Positions 1 to 6,909 of a stretch of 35,706 bases of DNA are shown here, in pieces; position 1 is the stretch's first letter, and the number at the start of each line of letters is the position of its first letter. The notes beneath the pieces are model-generated. The model made no database searches. It saw only the letters and a list, made by a program, of their open reading frames with translations, and had not been told where the DNA came from. A program made the translations under genes and the position numbers. This stretch comes from Anaerolineae bacterium (GTDB taxonomy: Bacteria; Chloroflexota; Anaerolineae; Anaerolineales; Villigracilaceae): the NCBI GenBank assembly GCA_022013685.1, contig JAKLPV010000166.1, positions 1 to 35,706 of the forward strand, given 5' to 3'.

Positions 1-1
1 C

Positions 2-199
2 GCGGTAACCCTGACCGAAGCCGAGTCGGAACGATTGCTGGGTGAACTGCTTACCCCGCGCATCGTGCAGCCGGGGGTGCGTATGGGTGATGCCTTGCAA
101 GCCTCCAAGGCTTTGCTTGCCCAAACCCGCCCCGAATTGGTTGATGTCCTGCTCGGTTGGACCTTGATGGGCGATCCGACCCTGGTGATTGAACCTTAA
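2..199 (+). CDS. C-terminal end of a C25 (gingipain-like) cysteine peptidase, 5' truncated by window
   Basis: Only the last 65 codons are present; the frame is open from the left edge and ends in TAA at 197-199. The visible tail reads as a helix-rich stretch (MGDALQASKALL) followed by LLGWTLMGDPTLVIEP. A 'LLGDPTL'-type ending after a short helix is what I know from the catalytic domain of peptidase family C25, in which the gene product is a secreted or surface cysteine protease. The catalytic His and Cys would lie upstream, outside the window, so the family call rests on this tail alone. It is followed 18 bp later by a strong terminator, so it is probably transcriptionally separate from the lasso operon. 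It could equally be another caspase-like fold protein. Confidence 0.5.
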   Translation, partial: AVTLTEAESERLLGELLTPRIVQPGVRMGDALQASKALLAQTRPELVDVLLGWTLMGDPTLVIEP

Positions 200-217
200 C
201 GGTGAGTGTTGTATAGT
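189..217 (+). promoter_or_regulatory. Candidate sigma70-type promoter for the lasso operon
   Basis: TTGAAC at 189-194 and TATAGT at 212-217 are separated by 17 bp. The -10 matches consensus at 5 of 6 positions, the -35 at 4 of 6. It overlaps the stop of the preceding gene, and the expected start (about 224) falls inside the first arm of the terminator hairpin, so a transcript starting here would carry only a partial hairpin. Sequence match only; not proven. Confidence 0.35.
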
Positions 218-266
218 AAAAAAGAGGGGTTGTTCTGATCCCCCGTAGGACAACTCCTCTTTTTTT
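218..266 (+). terminator. Intrinsic terminator after the peptidase gene
   Basis: An A-rich arm (218-236) pairs with 248-266, giving about 19 bp with two G-U wobbles around an 11-nt loop, and ends in a run of seven T. The A and T tracts make it potentially bidirectional. Confidence 0.85.
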
Positions 267-295
267 AGCGTTTTTAGCCATCTTTGGGAGTATCT

Positions 296-2134
296 TTGAG
301 TGCTTTTGCTGTCATCTGCGATTCTTCAGGCAGCCCGCTTGAGCCGGGCCTGCTTGAACGCGTCATGGAACGCCTTGCGCACCGTGGCCCGGATGGGCGG
401 GATTCCTTCGTCTCTGGCTCACTGGCCATGGGGCATTGGCATTTTTGGACCACTCCCGAAGAAGTTGGCGAGCGCCAGCCGCTTCGGCTGGACGGCCTGC
501 CCTTCACTTTAGTTTTTGATGGCCGCCTCGACAATCGCGAGGATTTGTTTGCATCTCTTTCGATTTCTGCGGAAGAAGGTCGCTTGCTCTCGGATGCCGC
601 TCTGGTCTTGCGCGCCTATGCTGCCTGGGGCCAGGTCTGTGTCGAGCGCTTCATCGGCGAGTTTGCCCTGGTCCTGTTCGATGAATATCGCCATACCCTG
701 TTCTGCGCCCGCGACCACCTCGGCGACCGAACCCTATTCTATGCCCAACAGGGCAGCTGTGTGGTAATTGCCTCCGAACCCTGGGCGGTGGTTGGTGCTC
801 AATTTACGGCGCAGGTCGACGAAGTTGCAGCAGCGCATTTTTTTGCTTTTCGCGCTCCGCAGGATGGAAGAACCCTGTTTAAGGATGTTTTTGAACTCTT
901 GCCAGGCTGCCAACTTAGCATTAAAAATGGTAACTTAGCCGCCCCTTCCCCTTATTGGCAGCCAGACCCCACCCGTACAATCCGATACAGATCGGATGAT
1001 GAATACGCCGAACACTTTCTATCGCTGATGGATGAGGCCGTCCGCTGCCGGATGCGTGGGTCAACCCAGCCCGCAATTTTGATGAGCGGCGGCCTGGATT
1101 CAACCACCATTGCCAGTTTGGCAGCTCGCCAGATTGCTCCCAGGCAGTTATCAACTTATTCCTACGTGTTTGACCAATTCCACGATTGTGATGAGCGCGA
1201 GTATATTCATTCTGTTAAGGAGAAATATAACACCCGTTCAGTTGAAATCAATTGTGATGATTTGTGGCCTTTTTATAACTGGCCTGAATGGTTGTTGTAT
1301 CCCAACTATCCGATTTCCAATTTTTATTGGCCGCTGCGCCAGCGTGTCTATCGTCAGGCGCACCAGGATGGGGTACGGATTTTATTGAATGGCGATTTTG
1401 GCGACCATTTATATTATGATGATGCTGGCTGGCTGGCCGACCTTTTTTTTGATGGACAGATTGCCCAGGTGCTAAGAGAATTTCGCTATCATCTATCATC
1501 AGAAAAACTGCGTGGATATTTTTTTCAGATACCTTTTCGCCGTTTTGCCAGGCGTGTTTTGAGTTTACTGCCTGGCGGAGCCGTTATTCGACGCACTCCA
1601 ACACAGGTGGGTAAACCCTGGTTAACACAAGCGTGCAGGAATATATTTCCGGAACAGAAAGAAGGTTTATTTTCCAGTTGTTTTGATACGCTTTTCGATT
1701 TGTACTCATCCCAGCTAAGCCCGATGGATCCATTTGCGACAACTTCGTCGGTTTTCGAACTTCGCAAGCCTTGTCGGGATTTCAGGTTGGTGCAATTCAT
1801 GACAGAGATTCCATCATCTCAGTTATATCAACTGGGTGTGCGCCGCCATATTCTTCGCAATGCCATGCGTGGAATCCTGCCTGAGAAAGTTCGTGCGCGC
1901 AGGAATAAAACAGGGTTGTACTCGATGTACTTCTACGGGGTACAGCAGCAGGGAGAAAGTCTAGGCCAGTTTTTTCAAGAAACATTCCCTTTGTGGGGGC
2001 AATATGTAGATAAACAATGGTTGTTAGATCGCTGGAATCTAGTTTTTGATTCCGGCCAGGACGGGGCCGAAAAGGTTGTTCCATGGTTATGCTTGGCTTA
2101 TACTATCTGGTGTAAGAAATTCATCCTTTCGTAA
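296..2134 (+). CDS. Lasso peptide cyclase (asparagine synthetase-like, protein C)
   Basis: 612 residues. The C-terminal half is an asparagine-synthetase-type ATP-pyrophosphatase domain with the PP-loop SGGLDS at about 264-269. It should adenylate the side chain of Glu8 of the core peptide and close the macrolactam on Gly1. The N-terminal part keeps the class II glutaminase shape (AHRGPDGRD, RLDNRE), but the residue after the start, which is the Cys nucleophile in true AsnB, is Ser (MSAFAVI). Glutamine hydrolysis is therefore unlikely, as expected for lasso cyclases, where no ammonia is needed. I chose the TTG at 296 because GGGAG lies 5 nt upstream and the start aligns with the usual MCGI start; a TTG at 284 would add four residues. 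First gene of an operon C-A-K-B1-B2; the precursor starts 24 bp after its stop. A genuine asparagine synthetase is the alternative, but the missing Cys and the neighbours argue against it. Confidence 0.9.
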   Translation: MSAFAVICDSSGSPLEPGLLERVMERLAHRGPDGRDSFVSGSLAMGHWHFWTTPEEVGERQPLRLDGLPFTLVFDGRLDNREDLFASLSISAEEGRLLSDAALVLRAYAAWGQVCVERFIGEFALVLFDEYRHTLFCARDHLGDRTLFYAQQGSCVVIASEPWAVVGAQFTAQVDEVAAAHFFAFRAPQDGRTLFKDVFELLPGCQLSIKNGNLAAPSPYWQPDPTRTIRYRSDDEYAEHFLSLMDEAVRCRMRGSTQPAILMSGGLDSTTIASLAARQIAPRQLSTYSYVFDQFHDCDEREYIHSVKEKYNTRSVEINCDDLWPFYNWPEWLLYPNYPISNFYWPLRQRVYRQAHQDGVRILLNGDFGDHLYYDDAGWLADLFFDGQIAQVLREFRYHLSSEKLRGYFFQIPFRRFARRVLSLLPGGAVIRRTPTQVGKPWLTQACRNIFPEQKEGLFSSCFDTLFDLYSSQLSPMDPFATTSSVFELRKPCRDFRLVQFMTEIPSSQLYQLGVRRHILRNAMRGILPEKVRARRNKTGLYSMYFYGVQQQGESLGQFFQETFPLWGQYVDKQWLLDRWNLVFDSGQDGAEKVVPWLCLAYTIWCKKFILS

Positions 2135-2158
2135 TGAGATTATTTTGTGAGGTGCGAT

Positions 2159-2317
2159 ATGTCTGAAATAAAAATAAATGCTATAAAAGCAATCCCTGAG
2201 AAAAAAGAATACAGTAAGCCTCGCTTGCAGACCTTGGGAGTTTTAGCCAGTGTAACATTAGGCCCTACGCCTGGAGGGGGAGAGAGTGGAGCCCCAGGTG
2301 TCTTAAGAGGTGCTTAA
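2159..2317 (+). CDS. Lasso peptide precursor (protein A)
   Basis: A 52-residue ORF with ATG at 2159 and a GAGG ribosome site just upstream. The leader holds the known lasso leader pattern: Tyr18, Pro21, Leu23, Gly27 and Thr33 in YSKPRLQTLGVLASVT, matching YxxPxLxxxGxxxxxT. Thr is normally the penultimate leader residue, so cleavage is predicted after Leu34. The core is then GPTPGGGESGAPGVLRGA (18 residues). Gly1 and Glu8 give an 8-residue macrolactam ring; the tail is residues 9-18. The core is rich in Gly and Pro and has no aromatic residue; Val14, Leu15 and Arg16 are the only bulky tail residues available as steric plugs. It ends in Ala, not Ser. By hand, the cyclised core has a monoisotopic mass of about 1517.76 Da. 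It lies between the cyclase and kinase genes, with a 5-bp gap to the latter. The ORF is short, but motif, position and ring acceptor all agree. Confidence 0.9.
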   Translation: MSEIKINAIKAIPEKKEYSKPRLQTLGVLASVTLGPTPGGGESGAPGVLRGA

Positions 2318-2322
2318 CCTAG

Positions 2323-3075
2323 ATGTTAGTCCCTGAGAAAATTTCATCGATGTTCTGGGTGCAGGTATCAGGTTTTATCGGAAATGAGAATTGCAACCTT
2401 GAAGTCTATCTGTCACATCACGGCATCCTCCTGCGCGTCGAAGGCGGCAGCGACTTCGACATCAGCCCGGATGGGCGTGAGATCACCCGTCCGGGCCGGG
2501 AAGGGCAGCCGCTTGAAGGCCTCGATCGCGAGATTTTCCTCGGCCCGGCCCTGGTTCTTGCGCGCTCCATGCGCGAAAACTGGTGCCTGCATGCCAGCGC
2601 GGCCCGCTTCAGGGATACGAGCATTGCCTTCCTGGGCGAATCCGGCTACGGCAAGTCGACCCTGGCGGGCCACCTGGGCCGTTCCGGCTGGGTTCGTGTG
2701 GCCGATGACATCCTGCCGGTTACTGGCGATGCCGATCGGGTGCTGGCCTGGCCGCATTTCCCGCAGTTGAAACTGCCCGAAGAGCAGCAGCCGGCTCACT
2801 TCCTGCCCGAAAGCCTGCCCCTGGATGTGATTTGCCTGGTCGCCCCGGCTGGCGCGGACGAGTCCCCACACGTTGAAGCGCTGACCAGCACCGAAGCCGT
2901 CACGGCTTTGCTCAGCCATACTGCTGGGACGCGCATGTTCTGGCCTGAACTGCTCTCGAAACACCTTGCCTTTTGTGCCGGGGCAGGTAGTCAACTGAAA
3001 GCCTACCGCCTGACCTATCCCCACCGGCGCGAAGCCTTGCCGCAAGTGCAGGAACTTTTGGAAAAAATATGCTAA
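2323..3075 (+). CDS. Lasso-cluster kinase, HPr kinase-like (protein K)
   Basis: 250 residues. A P-loop GESGYGKST lies at about 105-113, preceded by LHASAARF and followed by VRVADDILPV, the arrangement of HPr kinase/phosphorylase-like proteins found in lasso clusters. In characterised cases of this family (for example the paeninodin kinase) the enzyme phosphorylates the hydroxyl of a C-terminal Ser of the precursor. This precursor ends in Ala, so the acceptor here is unclear; Thr3 and Ser9 are the only hydroxyl residues in the core. The ATG at 2323 follows the precursor stop by 5 nt without a strong ribosome site, suggesting translational coupling. The 3' end overlaps the B1 start by 7 bp. Fold assignment is firm; substrate is inferred. 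Confidence 0.83.
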   Translation: MLVPEKISSMFWVQVSGFIGNENCNLEVYLSHHGILLRVEGGSDFDISPDGREITRPGREGQPLEGLDREIFLGPALVLARSMRENWCLHASAARFRDTSIAFLGESGYGKSTLAGHLGRSGWVRVADDILPVTGDADRVLAWPHFPQLKLPEEQQPAHFLPESLPLDVICLVAPAGADESPHVEALTSTEAVTALLSHTAGTRMFWPELLSKHLAFCAGAGSQLKAYRLTYPHRREALPQVQELLEKIC

Positions 3076-3350
3076 GCCTCGACAGTCAACTCAAATTCCC
3101 GGCCCATGTCACCTTTTCGGTGGTGGGCGCGGATGCCTTCCTGCTCAACACCCGCACCAGCAAGTATTATCTCTTGCAGGATGTTGGCGCGCGTTTGTGG
3201 ACTCTGCTCAGTCAGCAGCCGGACTTGCGCCAGGCGTATGAGACCCTGCTGAGCGAGTATGATGTCGAGCCGCTTGTTCTTGAGCAGGATTTGCTCGAAT
3301 TGGTTGCGGATTTGCGGCAAAATGAGCTGGTCGAAATCCTTGCGTCGTAA
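3069..3350 (+). CDS. Lasso RiPP recognition element, PqqD-like (protein B1)
   Basis: 93 residues with the PqqD-like winged-helix pattern: an N-terminal strand region, ADAFLLNTRTSKYYLLQDVGARLWTLL, then helices to the end. Such RRE proteins bind the leader peptide and deliver it to the protease; the Tyr-Pro-Leu part of the leader is the known contact site in this family. The start overlaps the kinase gene by 7 bp and the end overlaps the B2 gene by 29 bp, so the three are probably translationally coupled. Length is typical for a stand-alone B1. No other function fits this context. Confidence 0.87.
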   Translation: MLSLDSQLKFPAHVTFSVVGADAFLLNTRTSKYYLLQDVGARLWTLLSQQPDLRQAYETLLSEYDVEPLVLEQDLLELVADLRQNELVEILAS

Positions 3351-3789
3351 GCTGGAACTGGCTCGCGGCCTGACCCTGGGCGATTGGCTTGCCCTGCTGG
3401 AAGCCTGGCTTGCCCTGCTGGCCTTCTGGATTCTCCTGCGCCTGGTCAGCGCCGAACGCCTGCGCATCCCCTCATCCGCCCAGGCTGGCGTGCTGCCCCT
3501 GACTGCGGAGCAACTTGTCCTCGCTGAACACTTGTACCGTTTGGTTGGCTGGGCCGCTCGCTTGCATTGGCCGCCCAAAACCTGCCTGCCGCGCTCGCTG
3601 ACCCTGCGCTGGATGCTGGCCCAGCGTGAGGTCGCATCTGCTTTGCGCATAGGTGCGCGAAAGATGGATGGACAGTTAAAGGCCCATGCCTGGGTCGAGC
3701 TGGGGTCCCATCCGATTGGGGAGACAGCAAATATCGCTGCCGACTTTACCGTTTTTTCGTCAGCAAAGCCTGGAACAAACTTGAATTGA
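3322..3789 (+). CDS. Lasso leader peptidase, transglutaminase-like (protein B2)
   Basis: 155 residues from the ATG at 3322, which lies inside the end of the B1 gene; the frame is open further upstream but that would place most of B1 in overlap and add nothing family-like. The catalytic Cys88 is in PPKTCLPRSLTLRWML and His122 in KAHAWVELGSHPIGE, the standard blocks of the transglutaminase-like lasso protease family. The enzyme should cut the precursor after Leu34 once B1 holds the leader. Hydrophobic residues at about 20-42 could form one membrane segment or a buried helix. A third catalytic acid is expected downstream of His122 (Asp141 is a candidate). The last roughly 12 residues are low-complexity and end the operon; no exporter gene follows. 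Confidence 0.88.
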   Translation: MSWSKSLRRKLELARGLTLGDWLALLEAWLALLAFWILLRLVSAERLRIPSSAQAGVLPLTAEQLVLAEHLYRLVGWAARLHWPPKTCLPRSLTLRWMLAQREVASALRIGARKMDGQLKAHAWVELGSHPIGETANIAADFTVFSSAKPGTNLN

Positions 3790-3940
3790 GCATATCCCGC
3801 GTCGCGGGTGATCGTTGCCTGGCTTCAGGCTATCCTGCTCAGATTTAGAGAGCTGGGTAATGCAGGCCTTCCTGGCCGCGCCCACTTAAAAAATGTTACA
3901 ATCCACACCCAAGCAAACTTATTGAAACAGGAGGCTTTTT

Positions 3941-4480
3941 ATGGGTACAACACAAACAGCAACCCTGGCTGGCGGATGTTTCTGGTGTCTCGAAGCAGTT
4001 TTCGACGACCTGAAAGGTGTTCTCTCTGTCGAATCTGGATATTCGGGCGGGCAGGTGGAAAACCCAAGCTATAAAGCGGTCTGTACCGGCATGACCGGTC
4101 ATGCGGAAGTGGTTCGCATCGAATTCGACCCGCAGGCGCTCTCGTTTGCCGACCTGTTACGGGTTTTCTTCAGTATCCACGACCCGACCAGCCTCAACCG
4201 CCAGGGCGCGGACGTGGGAACGCAATACAGATCGGCCATTTTCTGCCACGATGAGGCCCAGAAGGAAACCGCAGATGAGATCATCCGCGAGTTGAATGCC
4301 GCGGAATTGTGGCCCAAGCCGATCGTGACCGAGGTCTCAATGCTGGCCAATTACTATCCCGCTGAAGATTATCACCAGGAATATTTTGCCAACAACCCTG
4401 GTCAGCCTTACTGTGCGGCGGTGGTTGCGCCCAAGGTGGCAAAATTCCGCAAGCAGTATATCGAGCGTTTGAAGAAATAA
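3941..4480 (+). CDS. msrA: Peptide-methionine (S)-S-oxide reductase MsrA
   Basis: 179 residues. The active-site motif GCFWC is at 12-16 with catalytic Cys13, followed by the family blocks [20 protein letters not shown] and DVGTQYRS. It reduces methionine-S-sulfoxide in proteins, using thioredoxin, in the cytoplasm. CAGGAGG lies 7-8 nt before the ATG. There is a 151-bp gap after the lasso operon and a hairpin after the stop, so it is probably a separate transcript. No MsrB domain is fused. Confidence 0.95.
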   Translation: MGTTQTATLAGGCFWCLEAVFDDLKGVLSVESGYSGGQVENPSYKAVCTGMTGHAEVVRIEFDPQALSFADLLRVFFSIHDPTSLNRQGADVGTQYRSAIFCHDEAQKETADEIIRELNAAELWPKPIVTEVSMLANYYPAEDYHQEYFANNPGQPYCAAVVAPKVAKFRKQYIERLKK

Positions 4481-4522
4481 CGCGCTTGTGTTGCAGAAGC
4501 CAGATATGAGAATGACATCCAG

Positions 4523-4558
4523 CAAAAGCAGAATGGGCTACATCCCGTTCCGCTTTTG
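4523..4558 (+). terminator. Probable terminator after msrA
   Basis: A 15-bp stem, CAAAAGCAGAATGGG (4523-4537) with 4544-4558, with one mismatch and one wobble, loop of 6 nt. A T run (about 4565-4569) follows only after a short gap, so efficiency is uncertain. Confidence 0.5.
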
Positions 4559-4628
4559 ATTCCGTTTTTCTATTTGCATTGGAGGATTGTCACAACCAGA
4601 ATCACCCTTTAAGAAAAAACTTAATAAA

Positions 4629-4657
4629 TTGACTCTCATTTTTGGGGATGCTATTCT
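4629..4657 (+). promoter_or_regulatory. Candidate promoter of the aldehyde:ferredoxin oxidoreductase gene
   Basis: TTGACT at 4629-4634, 17-bp spacer, TATTCT at 4652-4657, in an AT-rich stretch. The gene starts at 4740 with AAAGGAGG upstream. Sequence match only. Confidence 0.45.
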
Positions 4658-4739
4658 TATATTGTTAGACAATAACCATCTCTTATACTTTACGGTTTGT
4701 GTTATATCTGTTACTTAATTCACCCAAAAGGAGGTCACT

Positions 4740-6563
4740 ATGCTCGGCGGTTACGCAAACAAACTTGCCCACGTGGATTTGACAACAAAAAAGGTCGAAT
4801 TCAAGCCAGTTCCCGAAGATTGGGCGCGCCAATATATTGGCGGCCGCGGTCTTGGTGTGAAATTTGTTTATGAAAATGGTCCGCAGGTTGATCCGCTTTC
4901 CCCGGACAACCTGTTGTGCTTTATGAACGGCCCGCTGACCGGGTCTGAAGCCAACATGAGCGGCCGCATGGCTGTAGTGACCAAATCTCCCCTGACCGGA
5001 ACCATTACCGACAGCCATCACGGCGGTTGGAGCGCGGCGCGCTTGCGCTGGGCCGGTTACGACGGCCTGCTTTTCAAGGGCAAGGCCGACAAGCCGGTTT
5101 ATGTCTATGTCCACGATGACCAGCTTGAAATTTTGGATGCAGGCGAGGTCTGGGGCAAAGGTGTTCACGATACGATCAAGCATTTCAAGGAAAAATACGG
5201 TGAAAAAGATCTGACCGTGATTACGATTGGCCCGGCGGGTGAGAACCTGGTCAAGTTTGCCTGCTGGATCAACGAACACGACCGCGCCAGCGGACGCGGC
5301 GGCACGGGCTGCGTCGGCGGTTCGAAGAATCTCAAAGCGATTGTGATCAAGGCTGAGAAGAAAATTACCAAGGCCGAAGACCGCGATACCTGGAAGGCAG
5401 CCGGGAAGCGCGCGCTTGAGTGTATTATGGCCGAGGAAAACATCACCAGCCCGCGCAAGGGCGGTCTTTCGGTCTATGGCACCAACGTGTTGATGAACAT
5501 CACCAACAGCATTGGCGCATTGCCGGCCCAAAACAGCCAGTTTACTTCCTTTGGCGAGAACGCCGAATTGATCTCAGGCGAATATGTCAAAGAAAACCTA
5601 CTGGTCAACGACCCGACCTGTCATGCCTGCCCGGTAGCCTGTAAGAAGGAAGTCGAAGTAAAAGATGGCCCTTATAAGGGCCTGCGCATGGAATCGGTCG
5701 AGTACGAACCCTGCTGGTCGGTCGGCGCAAACTGCGGTAATAACGATGCCCGCCTGGTTGCCAAGATGATCGACCTGGCCAATGACTATGGTTTCGACGC
5801 CATCGAAGTCGGCCACCCGATTTCGGTCTGGATGGAAGCCAGCGAAAAAGGTTATACCAACGGCGCAGGGACCATAGCCTGGGGCGATGGCGACGCAATG
5901 ACCAAGGCCACCGAGATGATTGCCTACCGAAAAGGCCTGGGCGATGTGATGGCCAACGGCGCCAATGCGGTTGCCGAGCATTTTGGCCACCCCGAACTGG
6001 CGATGACGGTCAAAGGTCAAGGCATTCCGGCTTACGATCCGCGCGGACTCAAAGGGATGGGCATGGGCTATGCCACCAGCAATCGCGGAGCCTGCCACCT
6101 GCGCGCCTACACGCCCGCGGCCGAACTGGGTGTCATGCCTTTTGGTTCGCTCAAGGTCGATCCGCTCGAATGGAAGGGCAAGGGCGAACTGGTCAAGATC
6201 TTCCAGGACATCCATGCCTTTTCTGACAGTATGGACCTGTGCAAGTTCAGCGCTTTTGCGATGGGCGCGGATGAATACGCTGCGCAGTATTCCGCCATGG
6301 TGGGCGTTCCCTTCACTGCGGCGGACGTGCTGACGACGGGCGAACGCATCTACAATTTGGAGCGCCGCTTCAATAATTTGGTCGGCTTCAAGGAAGGTTC
6401 GGACACCCTGCCCAAGCGCTTTACCACTGAACCCTCGACCATGCCCGGCTCCGAGGGCCACGTCTGCGAACTCGACCTCATGCTCGATGAATATTACAAG
6501 GTCCGCGGCTGGGACAATGGTGTTGTGCCCGAAGCCAAACTGAAAGAACTCGGAATCGCCTAG
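4740..6563 (+). CDS. Tungsten-dependent aldehyde:ferredoxin oxidoreductase (AOR family)
   Basis: 607 residues, the usual AOR length. The N-terminal block IGGRGLGVKFVY and the RASGRGGTGCVGGSKNLKAI block are those of the bis-pterin tungsten cofactor domain. The [4Fe-4S] cluster ligands are Cys294, Cys297, Cys301 (DPTCHACPVACKK) and Cys501 (SMDLCKF). The family oxidises aldehydes to acids with reduction of ferredoxin, in anaerobes, in the cytoplasm. It has a strong AAAGGAGGT ribosome site and a 13-bp terminator behind it. A MoaD/ThiS-like gene and a small partner gene lie convergently downstream, a linkage often seen with AOR genes. The actual aldehyde cannot be told from sequence; the benzoyl-CoA or GAPOR-type relatives are less similar in motif layout. 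Confidence 0.93.
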   Translation: MLGGYANKLAHVDLTTKKVEFKPVPEDWARQYIGGRGLGVKFVYENGPQVDPLSPDNLLCFMNGPLTGSEANMSGRMAVVTKSPLTGTITDSHHGGWSAARLRWAGYDGLLFKGKADKPVYVYVHDDQLEILDAGEVWGKGVHDTIKHFKEKYGEKDLTVITIGPAGENLVKFACWINEHDRASGRGGTGCVGGSKNLKAIVIKAEKKITKAEDRDTWKAAGKRALECIMAEENITSPRKGGLSVYGTNVLMNITNSIGALPAQNSQFTSFGENAELISGEYVKENLLVNDPTCHACPVACKKEVEVKDGPYKGLRMESVEYEPCWSVGANCGNNDARLVAKMIDLANDYGFDAIEVGHPISVWMEASEKGYTNGAGTIAWGDGDAMTKATEMIAYRKGLGDVMANGANAVAEHFGHPELAMTVKGQGIPAYDPRGLKGMGMGYATSNRGACHLRAYTPAAELGVMPFGSLKVDPLEWKGKGELVKIFQDIHAFSDSMDLCKFSAFAMGADEYAAQYSAMVGVPFTAADVLTTGERIYNLERRFNNLVGFKEGSDTLPKRFTTEPSTMPGSEGHVCELDLMLDEYYKVRGWDNGVVPEAKLKELGIA

Positions 6564-6588
6564 CAAGCTGACCAAGTCCTGTATTTAC

Positions 6589-6618
6589 AAAGACCGCGCT
6601 CGCCTGAGCGCGGTCTTT
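6589..6618. terminator. Bidirectional terminator between convergent genes
   Basis: A perfect 13-bp stem, AAAGACCGCGCTC with 6606-6618, and a 4-nt loop. It sits between the rightward oxidoreductase gene and the leftward small gene, with T-rich sequence on the right side and A/T on the left. Confidence 0.85.
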
Positions 6619-6632
6619 CATATTCTTTTTTG

Positions 6633-6890
6633 TTATGCCCCGGCTCTCAGGGTCTTCATTGAAAAACGCGTCATGAAATCATCGTAAACATCCTCGCGGA
6701 TCTCCATCGTCAGGCGGGTCTGCCCGACTGAAAGCGACTTGAGCCGGAACGGCTCCATTTTTTCCAGCCGCACCGACCAGCCCTCGCCTCGTACCTCGTT
6801 TTCAGAAGCCAAAGTTCCGCCCAGCTCTTGCAGATATTCCTTCAATAGGAAGTAGGGAATTCCGCGCATCTCTCGCACAATGGTTTTCAT
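6633..6890 (-). CDS. Small conserved protein next to MoaD-like gene (resembles DUF1952)
   Basis: 85 residues from the ATG at 6890 (MKTIVREMRGIPYFLLKEYL). A longer open frame up to 7043 exists but would overlap the MoaD-like gene completely in that part. The pattern (REMRGIPYFLLKEYLQELGG, GEGWSVRLEK, VGQTRLTMEI) reminds me of the small family DUF1952; this is from memory and unverified. It starts 19 bp after the MoaD-like gene and shares its direction, so the two are probably co-transcribed and serve the neighbouring oxidoreductase, perhaps in cofactor assembly. Function unknown. Confidence 0.6.
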   Translation of the reverse strand: MKTIVREMRGIPYFLLKEYLQELGGTLASENEVRGEGWSVRLEKMEPFRLKSLSVGQTRLTMEIREDVYDDFMTRFSMKTLRAGA

Positions 6891-6909
6891 GGTCGTTGAA
6901 AATCCGCTG

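Noticed and set aside
296-2134. True glutamine-dependent asparagine synthetase
   Set aside because: The nucleophilic Cys is missing and the following genes are lasso precursor, kinase, RRE and leader peptidase.
3259-3321. Upstream extension of the leader peptidase gene
   Set aside because: It lies in the B1 gene in another frame and adds no conserved sequence; the ATG at 3322 gives the normal length.
5598-6575. A 325-codon open frame on the minus strand
   Set aside because: It is the complementary shadow of the aldehyde:ferredoxin oxidoreductase gene, whose motifs are unmistakable; the shadow has no recognisable domain.
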